A stretch of DNA of 64,000 bases from Bariatricus massiliensis (GTDB lineage: Bacteria; Bacillota; Clostridia; Lachnospirales; Lachnospiraceae). The DNA lies in the NCBI RefSeq assembly GCF_900086725.1, contig NZ_LT574837.1, positions 922,760 through 986,759 on the forward strand, written 5' to 3'. Below, piece after piece: positions 7,943-15,020 of the stretch (the stretch's first letter is position 1; the number at the start of each line of letters is the position of its first letter). The position numbers were made by a program, and so were the translations under genes. The notes under the pieces are model-generated. The model had not been told where the DNA came from. It searched no databases and saw nothing but the letters and a program-made list of their open reading frames with translations.

Positions 7943-9085
7943 CTATTTATTGTTCTTTCTCTTAGAATTATTAGTAATATTTTTCGAAAATGAACTAATT
8001 TTTGTTTTTGCATAGGAGGTCGTCCCTCTGGCTATCAATTTCGGTTCATATTCTACATGGTAAGTGCTGATCGGCTGAATATCGGAATAGGTACTATTCT
8101 GGGACATAATTTTTTTCATAATAATATCGCAGGCGTCCCGTCCTTTGAAGACTACAAAATGCTCAATCGTAGTAAGAGAAACTTTGTGCATCCTCGCAAA
8201 CAGCGTGTTATCACATCCCATTACGGAAATGTCGCCAGGAACCTTGTATTTTTCTTCGTGCAGGGCGTCAAGGATTCCAAATGCAATCATATCGTTGAGG
8301 CCCACAATCGCCGTCACATCTTTCTCTTCCTTGAGCACTTCTTTTGTCAGGTCATATCCGATTTTATATTCCGAATCAATATTTGGCACATCCTCGTCCG
8401 TCTCTTCACTTGCCGCCTTGATAATCACATTCCCCTTCAGCCCTTTGGCGTCAAACTCCTTTAAGAATCCTTCCACTCTCTTAGAGCGCTGCTTTTGCCG
8501 TGTTGTAAGAGGCGGCGCTATATACGCCACCTTACGGTGCCCCAGTTCCAACAGATGGCGGGCCATCAGACGCCCCAGCTTTGAGTTGTCCAGCTCCACC
8601 GCGTCAACATTCAAATGTTCATTCTGGTTATTAATAATCGCAATTGGTATCTCTCCCGCCAATTCCTCCACCATATCCATAAAACAATGGCTGGGATTAC
8701 AGGTGTAGATAATGCCCAGCGGCCGAAGCTCCGGCATCATTTTCAGATACCGCTCCTCCATCCGCAGATCCCGCTGCGTGTTGCAGACAAATAGTCCATA
8801 CCCTTGCTCCTTCGCCCGGGATTCAATCCCCTGCAGAAGCATCACATAATAAGGATTCGTAAGGTTCGAGCAAAAAACAACAATTAATTTGTCTCTCTTA
8901 CTCTCCTTAGGTTTCTTGCGCTTCGGAATCTCATATCCCATCTCCTTCGCCGCCTGCTCCACCTTCCGAATAGTCTCCTTCGAAAAAGAAACATTATACT
9001 TCCTATTCAAAACCATAGAGACCGTGGACTGCGATACCCCTGCGGCTTTCGCAATATCAGAAGACGTAACCTTATTCCTTTTCAT
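7943..9085 (-). CDS. LacI family transcriptional regulator
   Basis: 380 residues. The N-terminal helix-turn-helix and hinge are classic (VTSSDIAKAAGVSQSTVSMVLNRKYNVS..., then a linker). The periplasmic-binding-protein-like sensor domain follows, with typical strings such as GRLMARHLLELGHRKVAYI and DVTAIVGLNDMIAFGILDAL. The C-terminal tail after about residue 355 is lysine/serine/asparagine rich. It lies directly upstream of the transaldolase/transketolase operon in the same direction, so it is a good candidate for its sugar-phosphate-responsive repressor. Confidence 0.9.
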   Translation of the reverse strand: MKRNKVTSSDIAKAAGVSQSTVSMVLNRKYNVSFSKETIRKVEQAAKEMGYEIPKRKKPKESKRDKLIVVFCSNLTNPYYVMLLQGIESRAKEQGYGLFVCNTQRDLRMEERYLKMMPELRPLGIIYTCNPSHCFMDMVEELAGEIPIAIINNQNEHLNVDAVELDNSKLGRLMARHLLELGHRKVAYIAPPLTTRQKQRSKRVEGFLKEFDAKGLKGNVIIKAASEETDEDVPNIDSEYKIGYDLTKEVLKEEKDVTAIVGLNDMIAFGILDALHEEKYKVPGDISVMGCDNTLFARMHKVSLTTIEHFVVFKGRDACDIIMKKIMSQNSTYSDIQPISTYHVEYEPKLIARGTTSYAKTKISSFSKNITNNSKRKNNK

Positions 9086-9133
9086 CCCGATTCACACCTC
9101 CAGAATTTCCAGACAATTCTCAAAATTGTAGAC

Positions 9134-9167
9134 GGGGACAGGTCCCAACGCGTTGGGACCTGTCCCC
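9134..9167. repeat. 34-bp perfect palindrome (REP-like)
   Basis: GGGGACAGGTCCCAACG is followed immediately by its exact reverse complement, giving 17-bp arms with no spacer. It lies between the end of recR and the lacI-type gene. Perfect palindromes of the GGGGAC...GTCCCC kind occur as dispersed REP-like repeats in many bacteria (general knowledge). It could also end transcription, although no strong T-run follows on either strand. Confidence 0.7.
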
Positions 9168-9179
9168 TTTGCCCCTTGC

Positions 9180-9776
9180 TTAAAGCTCTGTTCTTCCTTC
9201 CAGTGCTCTCAGCAATGTCACTTCGTCTATATATTCCAAGTCACCGCCCACAGGTACGCCGCTGGCTATACGGCTGACTTTAATTCCGGTGGGCTTGATC
9301 AGCTTACTGATATACATAGCCGTAGTCTCACCCTCGAGACTGGAGTTTGTGGCGATAATGACTTCATCCACATCCCCCTGCAGCCGCTCCATCAGCTCCT
9401 TCAGCCTTATATCTCCCGGCCCGATACCCAGCATCGGTGAAATGGCGCCATGCAGTACATGATAGACTCCCTCGTACTTCCCTGTCTTTTCATAGGCCGC
9501 CAGATCACGGGCTGTCTCTACCACCATAATGGTCTTATGGTCTCTCTCGCTGCTCGCACAAATCGGGCACACCTCACGGTCCGTTAAAGTCCAGCATTCC
9601 TTGCAGTAGCGAACATTATTGCGTGCCTCTACCATGGTGCGCGCCATCTCTTCCACCTGTTCTTTCGGCATATTTATCATATGAAAAGCCAGCCTTTGGG
9701 CTGACTTTGTTCCGATTCCGGGCAGTCGCGAAAATTCATCAATTAACTTGCTTATCTGACTGCTATAATAATCCAT
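9180..9776 (-). CDS. recR: Recombination mediator protein RecR
   Basis: 198 residues from the ATG of MDYYSSQI, chosen because TAGGAGTG lies 7 bases upstream; a longer frame overlaps ybaB. The helix-hairpin-helix (RLPGIGTKSAQRLAFHM), C4 zinc finger (CKECWTL...CPIC), Toprim domain (MVVETARDLAAYEKTG) and C-terminal helix are all present. RecR works with RecO/RecF to load RecA on SSB-coated gaps. It ends the conserved dnaX-ybaB-recR cluster, 10 bases after ybaB. Confidence 0.97.
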   Translation of the reverse strand: MDYYSSQISKLIDEFSRLPGIGTKSAQRLAFHMINMPKEQVEEMARTMVEARNNVRYCKECWTLTDREVCPICASSERDHKTIMVVETARDLAAYEKTGKYEGVYHVLHGAISPMLGIGPGDIRLKELMERLQGDVDEVIIATNSSLEGETTAMYISKLIKPTGIKVSRIASGVPVGGDLEYIDEVTLLRALEGRTEL

Positions 9777-9786
9777 GCCTGCACTC

Positions 9787-10140
9787 CTAGAATAATCCCG
9801 GCATTCCGCCGCCCATACCGCCTGTAAGCTTGCCCATAGCGGATGCGTTCTCTTCATCGGCCTGACGGATAGCTTCATTGACAGCCGCCACAATCAAATC
9901 TTCCAGCATCTCAATGTCATCCGGATCCACAACTTCCTCAGAAAGCTTCACCTTCTGCACTTCCTTCTTCCCGTTGATAGTAACCTCTACCGCTCCGCCG
10001 CCTGCCGTAGCCGTAAATTCCTTCGTCTCCATCTCTTTCGCCTGCTCTTCCATCTGGCGCTGCATTTTCTGAGCCTGCTTCATTAAATTAGCCATATTGC
10101 CGGGCATCCCTCCGCCCGGAAATCCTCCACGTTTTGCCAT
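9787..10140 (-). CDS. YbaB/EbfC family nucleoid-associated protein
   Basis: 117 residues. N-terminal Gly/Met-rich segment, then the conserved MANLMKQAQKMQRQMEEQ helix, EVTINGKKEVQKVKLSEEVVDPDD and a second helix. These small dimeric proteins bind DNA and are almost always encoded between dnaX and recR, as here. The C-terminal GGMGGGMPGLF tail is typical of Firmicutes versions. Confidence 0.95.
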   Translation of the reverse strand: MAKRGGFPGGGMPGNMANLMKQAQKMQRQMEEQAKEMETKEFTATAGGGAVEVTINGKKEVQKVKLSEEVVDPDDIEMLEDLIVAAVNEAIRQADEENASAMGKLTGGMGGGMPGLF

Positions 10141-10155
10141 AATACTAATCCTCCT

Positions 10156-11721
10156 TTATTCGTCCTCAATGGTAATATCCATATGAATCATCTTCTCTAT
10201 ATCTACAAAGCTTTCCTCGAACCGCCGCCCTGTTTCCAGCTGACGCACTTCTACCGGAATATGCTTGCCTACCTTTTGTTCAATAAGCTGTTCCAGCTCC
10301 TGCACATGATCCGCAGTTCCTACAACTCCCGCACTGATTTCATCGGGAAGTACAACAAGCAGCTGGTCCTGATTCCCAGCGCTTAACTTGGCCTGCTTTA
10401 AATAATTACGCAGCATACCCGACGCCTCGTTTGCAATTCCCCGGAAATTAGACGCCACCTGCTTCACCTCTTCCGTGAGCGCCCTTGGCAGCTCCGGTTT
10501 GGGCTGTGGCTTCGGCGCTTCGCCATTCACATAGACGACCTTCTGCTCCACAGGCGCGGACGTAACCCCTTCCTCCACCTGCTTTTCCAGCGCACGTATC
10601 CTATCCAAAAGGCTGTCTTTTGAACTCTCCATCTGTGGCTTGCACATCTTAATAAGCGTCACTTCCAGAAGCACACGCTTCTGCGTCGCGTACCTGAGCT
10701 GGTTCGTCAACTCCGAAAAAATGCGGATATAGCGGAGAAGCACTTCCGAATCTATCATCGCTGCCTCTTCCTTCAACTGCGCAAGATTCTCTGTAGATAC
10801 ATCCAGCACATCCTCCATATTATCAGAACTTTTCACAAGAAGCAAGTTCCTTAAATACCATGTGAAATCCGCAGAAAGCTGGGACAATTCTCTCCCCTGC
10901 ATAACCAGCTCTTCCACCGTCTTCAGCACCCGGGATACATCCTGTGCTATAATCTCCCGCAGAAGCCGGCTGAACACCTCGGTATCCACAGCTCCCAGCA
11001 CCTCAAGCACATTGTCATAAGTCAAAGTCTGCCCCAGATAAAATGCAATACACTGATCCAGAAGGCTCAACGCATCACGCATAGAACCGTCCGCAGCCTT
11101 GGCAAGATACCGGATAGCGCGCTCTTCAACCTCAACCTGCTCTTTTTCCATCAGCTCTGTGAGTCTGGCGGCTATCGTATCTATTGTAATACGCTTGAAG
11201 TCATAACGCTGGCATCTGGACAGAATCGTAATCGGAATCTTATGGGCCTCCGTAGTCGCCAAAATAAAGATGACGTAATCCGGCGGCTCCTCAAGTGTCT
11301 TCAGCAGCGCGTTGAAAGCCCCGATGGAAAGCATATGCACCTCATCGATGATATAAACTTTATACCTTCCCTCCGTAGGACGGTAGGATACTTCATCCCG
11401 AATCTCCCTGATATTGTCGACACCATTATTCGACGCGGCGTCAATCTCTATCACATTCATAGATATCCCCGCTCCGATGCCTTTACACATCTCGCACTCA
11501 CCGCAAGGACTGCCGTCCACCGGATGTTCACAATTCACCGCTTTCGCGAATATTTTCGCCACCGTCGTCTTTCCAGTCCCCCTTGTCCCGCAGAACAGGT
11601 AGGCATGGCCGATTCTCTGTGCCTTAATTTGATTCTTCAATGTTGTAATAATATGATCTTGTCCCTTCACGTCCGCAAATTCCGCAGGGCGGAACTTACG
11701 GTATAAGGCAGTATACGACAT
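10156..11721 (-). CDS. dnaX: DNA polymerase III subunit gamma/tau
   Basis: 521 residues from the ATG of MSYTALYRKFRP, which has GGAGG 10 bases upstream; an in-frame GTG three codons earlier is too close to that site. Walker A is GTRGTGKTT, the zinc-binding cysteines are in CEHPVDGSPCGECEMC, and Walker B is IIDEVHML. The sensor/arginine motif is SRCQRYDF. Domain III and a C-terminal DNAX-specific region follow. It forms the clamp-loader core of the replisome. First gene of the dnaX-ybaB-recR unit. Confidence 0.97.
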   Translation of the reverse strand: MSYTALYRKFRPAEFADVKGQDHIITTLKNQIKAQRIGHAYLFCGTRGTGKTTVAKIFAKAVNCEHPVDGSPCGECEMCKGIGAGISMNVIEIDAASNNGVDNIREIRDEVSYRPTEGRYKVYIIDEVHMLSIGAFNALLKTLEEPPDYVIFILATTEAHKIPITILSRCQRYDFKRITIDTIAARLTELMEKEQVEVEERAIRYLAKAADGSMRDALSLLDQCIAFYLGQTLTYDNVLEVLGAVDTEVFSRLLREIIAQDVSRVLKTVEELVMQGRELSQLSADFTWYLRNLLLVKSSDNMEDVLDVSTENLAQLKEEAAMIDSEVLLRYIRIFSELTNQLRYATQKRVLLEVTLIKMCKPQMESSKDSLLDRIRALEKQVEEGVTSAPVEQKVVYVNGEAPKPQPKPELPRALTEEVKQVASNFRGIANEASGMLRNYLKQAKLSAGNQDQLLVVLPDEISAGVVGTADHVQELEQLIEQKVGKHIPVEVRQLETGRRFEESFVDIEKMIHMDITIEDE

Positions 11722-11747
11722 GTGTTTCACTCCTCCAAGGTTCTTTC

Positions 11748-12824
11748 CTATTCATCGCCGAAACTGATTCCTGTCAGCTTGGCTTCTTTAATAATATCCG
11801 CTTTAGGATCGACGCTCTTCAGCTTACCGGCAACCTCCTGAAGCGGCACCTTCTTGATTTCCCCGTTCTTTATGGCCACCATATATCCATAATCTTCCTT
11901 CAAGATCAGGCCCGCTGCGGCTGCCCCAAGTCTGGTAGCCAGAACCCGGTCATAGGGACACGGAGAACCGCCCCGCTGCGTATGCCCCGGCACGGTGATA
12001 CGCACTTCTTGATCCGTGCGGTTCTGTATCTTCTCCGCCAGCTCATAAGCCACGGAAGGATACGTCTTCTTAGCCTGCTTCTCCTTCAACCTCTTTTTCG
12101 GAAGCGCAGCGTCATCCTTAGAAATAGCCCCCTCTGCCACTGCTATGATGGTAAATCTCTTTCCCGCTTTGGCCCGTCCGTTAATGGCCTTGATGATTAC
12201 ATCCAGATCATAAGGTATCTCAGGCAGCAGAATGATATCCGCGCCGCCCGCTATCCCCGCATGCAACGTCACCCAGCCAACCTTGTGTCCCATCACCTCA
12301 ATGATGAACACCCGGCTGTGGGAAGTCGCCGTCGTATGAATCCGGTCAATCGTATCCGTTGCAATATCCACCGCACTCTGAAAACCAAAGGTCATATCCG
12401 TCCCCCAGAGATCGTTGTCAATCGTCTTCGGCAGGGTTATCACATTCAACCCCTCCTCACGGAGCATATTGGCCGTCTTATGCGTGCCGTTTCCTCCAAG
12501 GACAACAAGACAATTGAGATTCAGCTTATGATAAGTATGCTTCATAGCCTCCACTTTATCAAGCCCGTCCTCCCCCGGAACCCGCATCAGCTTAAACGGC
12601 TGTCTGCTCGTCCCAAGGATTGTGCCGCCAACTGTCAGAATCCCCGAAAAATCTCTGGATGTCAGCATCTTAAAATTCGAATAGATCAGTCCCTTATATC
12701 CTTCTTGAAATCCATAAATCTCTACATCATCACGCTCAGAAAATACACCTTTTACAACGCCTCTCATGGCCGCATTCAAAGCCTGACAGTCACCGCCGCT
12801 GGTAAGCATTCCTATTCTTAACAT
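11748..12824 (-). CDS. 6-phosphofructokinase, PPi/mixed-substrate clade
   Basis: 358 residues from the ATG of MLRIGMLTSGGDC (AAAGGA 10 bases upstream). It phosphorylates fructose 6-phosphate at carbon 1. The signature PKTIDND carries Lys before TIDND, as in PPi-dependent and mixed-substrate enzymes, not the Gly of E. coli-type ATP enzymes. The phosphate-donor loop reads GGNGT, where GGDGT (ATP) or GGDDT (PPi) is usual. The donor therefore cannot be called safely. The remaining active-site parts (GTSR, MGHKVGW, GHTQRGG) are intact. It sits 26 bases upstream of dnaX and may be cotranscribed with it. Confidence 0.9.
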   Translation of the reverse strand: MLRIGMLTSGGDCQALNAAMRGVVKGVFSERDDVEIYGFQEGYKGLIYSNFKMLTSRDFSGILTVGGTILGTSRQPFKLMRVPGEDGLDKVEAMKHTYHKLNLNCLVVLGGNGTHKTANMLREEGLNVITLPKTIDNDLWGTDMTFGFQSAVDIATDTIDRIHTTATSHSRVFIIEVMGHKVGWVTLHAGIAGGADIILLPEIPYDLDVIIKAINGRAKAGKRFTIIAVAEGAISKDDAALPKKRLKEKQAKKTYPSVAYELAEKIQNRTDQEVRITVPGHTQRGGSPCPYDRVLATRLGAAAAGLILKEDYGYMVAIKNGEIKKVPLQEVAGKLKSVDPKADIIKEAKLTGISFGDE

Positions 12825-12976
12825 ATGTCCCACGTCCTTTCTGTTGTCATCGCTCTACTGCTATTATAACTTATTCTTTCCCTCTAAACAATCAAAACAT
12901 CCGCTTTCATTGACGTTTCTCCGACAAATGGCTATACTATAGATTGTAATAAATACAAAGAAAGTCAGGTAAAAAT

Positions 12977-13840
12977 ATGGAGCGCAACGAAATGTGCTGG
13001 TGCGGAAGTGGAAAGAAATACAAAAAATGCCACCGCATCATCGAAGATAAAATTTTATATCACAAAGAAAAAGGGGACATCGTTCCCACACGGGACATTT
13101 TAAAAACCGTTTCTCAAATTGAACAAATAAAAAAGAGCGCCGAATTAAACACGGCTGTTCTCGACCATGTAGAATCCCATATTCACGCAGGAATGAGTAC
13201 GGAGGAAATCGACCGTCTTGTCTACGATTATACAGTGGCACACGGCGGCATCCCAGCCCCCCTCCACTATCAAGGTTTCCCAAAAAGTGTGTGCACTTCC
13301 CTAAATAACGAAATCTGCCACGGAATCCCGGATGATACCATTCTTTTAGAAGAAGGAGACATTATCAATGTAGATGTGTCTACGATACTTGACGGATACT
13401 TTTCCGATGCCTCCCGCATGTTTATCATCGGAAAGACAAGTGAGCGCGCGGAAAGATTGGTCCGCGTCACAGAAGAGTGTGTGAAGCTTGGGCTGGAGCA
13501 GGCTAAGCCGTGGAACCACCTTGGGGATATCGCCTACGCCATCAACAGCCACGCCAAGGCAAATGGCTACTCCGTCGTAGAAGAAATCGGCGGACATGGT
13601 ATTGGACTGGAATTCCACGAAGACCCGTGGGTAAGCTACGTCACCCCCAAAGGCAGCGAAATGCTTCTGGTACCCGGCATGATATTTACGATTGAGCCTA
13701 TGATCAACGAAGGCAGTCCAGACTTCTTTGTTGATGAAGATAACGGCTGGACAGTGTACACAGAAGATGACGGCCTGTCCGCCCAAATAGAATATATGGT
13801 ACTGATCACCGAAGACGGCGCAGAAGTACTCACAAAATAG
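12977..13840 (+). CDS. map: Type I methionine aminopeptidase with N-terminal SEC-C zinc motif
   Basis: 287 residues. The first 20 residues form a SEC-C motif (MCWCGSGKKYKKCH; Cys7, Cys9, Cys18, His19), which binds zinc and probably the ribosome or a partner. The catalytic domain carries the five metal ligands: Asp (INVDVST), Asp (YFSDASR), His (GHGIGLEFHE), Glu (TIEPM) and Glu (AQIEYMV). It removes initiator methionine. The SEC-C extended form is common in Clostridia and related Firmicutes. The tyrosine phosphatase gene follows after 16 bases. Confidence 0.95.
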   Translation: MERNEMCWCGSGKKYKKCHRIIEDKILYHKEKGDIVPTRDILKTVSQIEQIKKSAELNTAVLDHVESHIHAGMSTEEIDRLVYDYTVAHGGIPAPLHYQGFPKSVCTSLNNEICHGIPDDTILLEEGDIINVDVSTILDGYFSDASRMFIIGKTSERAERLVRVTEECVKLGLEQAKPWNHLGDIAYAINSHAKANGYSVVEEIGGHGIGLEFHEDPWVSYVTPKGSEMLLVPGMIFTIEPMINEGSPDFFVDEDNGWTVYTEDDGLSAQIEYMVLITEDGAEVLTK

Positions 13841-13856
13841 ACGGAGGAATTTATTT

Positions 13857-14588
13857 ATGAACGATATTTATTCTCATCTGCTCCCCATCGAAGGGGCCTG
13901 CAACGTACGGGATATCGGGGGCTATGAAACACAGGACGGATGTCTGACAAAAGAAAACGTCTTTTTCCGCTCCGACAACACAGCCGGATACACAGAAAAA
14001 GACGTACAATTTTTCATTGATAAAGGGGTGACTCTCACCGTCGACCTGCGCTCCGCAGACGAGACCGGGCGGCAGGCATCCGCCTTTGTCCACGTGCCCG
14101 GCATCCGCTATGAAAACATCCAATTGATAGACGGAATCCACTCCCAGTTCACACGGGAAAACATCCCCGTCACCATGGGACAGCTTTACATCCAGTTCTT
14201 GGAGACCGGCAAAGCACAGTTCGGAAAAATGTTCCGCCTCTTTGCAGAAAACACAGGCGCTTCCCTCTATCACTGCACCGCCGGCAAGGACAGAACCGGT
14301 GTGACCACTATGCTGCTCCTTTCCCTCGCGGGCGTCGCCGATGATACCATTATCGAAGACTACGCCGCCACAGAAGTATTTACAGAACACATCATAGCAG
14401 GGCAAAAAGCCCAGCTCGCATCCATGGGCCTTGACGTCCCTGATTTTATGCTCCACGCCGATTCCCAAAACATGGAAGAAACGCTGGCCCATCTGCATAA
14501 GACTTACGGCACCGCCGAAAATTATCTTCTTAACTGTCAAGTGTCTAAGACAGAAATAGACATACTGAAAAATAAAATCATTTCATAG
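13857..14588 (+). CDS. Tyrosine-protein phosphatase (Y_phosphatase3 / IphP-like)
   Basis: 243 residues. The P-loop is HC140-TAGKDR146-TGV, with catalytic Cys140 and Arg146. The N-terminal NVRDIGGYET...VFFRSDN signature is that of secreted or cytosolic IphP/LipA-type phosphatases, which act on phosphotyrosine and sometimes phosphoinositides. No signal peptide is seen, so it is probably cytosolic. GGAGG lies 9 bases before the ATG. Cotranscription with map is likely. Confidence 0.9.
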   Translation: MNDIYSHLLPIEGACNVRDIGGYETQDGCLTKENVFFRSDNTAGYTEKDVQFFIDKGVTLTVDLRSADETGRQASAFVHVPGIRYENIQLIDGIHSQFTRENIPVTMGQLYIQFLETGKAQFGKMFRLFAENTGASLYHCTAGKDRTGVTTMLLLSLAGVADDTIIEDYAATEVFTEHIIAGQKAQLASMGLDVPDFMLHADSQNMEETLAHLHKTYGTAENYLLNCQVSKTEIDILKNKIIS

Positions 14589-14629
14589 GCCTGAATATTT
14601 CAAGTCAAATAAAACTAACGCAATGTTTT

Positions 14630-14657
14630 TTAAGGGGCTTGTTTGACAGCCCCTTAA
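14630..14657. repeat. 10-bp inverted repeat hairpin
   Basis: TTAAGGGGCT and AGCCCCTTAA are exact complements around the loop TGTTTGAC, 42 bases after the phosphatase stop. There is a T-run before but not after it on the plus strand, so it is at best a weak terminator. Confidence 0.6.
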
Positions 14658-14739
14658 GTGAATTTACAAGGGACTACACTCTGATTGTGAAGCAAGCTAC
14701 TGACATTCATATACTTGATTAGTCATTAGTACCGCATAG

Positions 14740-14784
14740 AAAAACCACCCTTGAAACTTTGGCTAGGTGTCAGGGTGGTGTTTT
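14740..14784 (-). terminator. Minus-strand terminator-like hairpin, possible small RNA end
   Basis: Read on the minus strand, AAAACACCACCCT pairs with AGGGTGGTTTTT (one bulged base) around a 20-base loop and ends in a T-run. No gene on that strand ends near it: the closest minus-strand gene upstream begins at 17528 and ends at 15021, about 240 bases away. It may be a late terminator of that gene or the end of a small RNA. Confidence 0.5.
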
Positions 14785-15020
14785 CTACTTCTTTCACAGG
14801 TCAAACCACTCGTGGGCGGTTGTTCCTTTTATGCTTATGTCATAACAGATACCTCAAATTTTTTCAAGTTTTTTCAGCATGTGTGATTCCGACTTACCAA
14901 TAACCGCAATTTAGGTAGAACAAAAACAACTGATTTTTAACAGACTGTTTATCCGGTATTTTTTACTTTCTCATCAATTAGTTCTGTAATTCTAATATCA
15001 ACGCCCAACACAAGTACTTC

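Larger units (their letters stand above)
14589..15020. other. 432-base intergenic region with two hairpins, no ORF recognised
   Basis: The region between the phosphatase gene and the end of the large C39-like gene. It contains an inverted repeat (14630-14657), a minus-strand terminator-like hairpin (14740-14784) and, next to it, a short GC-rich AACCGCCC...TGGTT hairpin (about 14802-14823). I translated it by eye and found no convincing gene. The paired hairpins recall the 3' part of a small RNA locus. Confidence 0.5.

Noticed and set aside
11982..12821. 279-codon plus-strand frame over the phosphofructokinase gene
   Set aside because: Shadow of a strongly conserved enzyme gene; arginine/leucine/histidine-rich with no recognisable domain.
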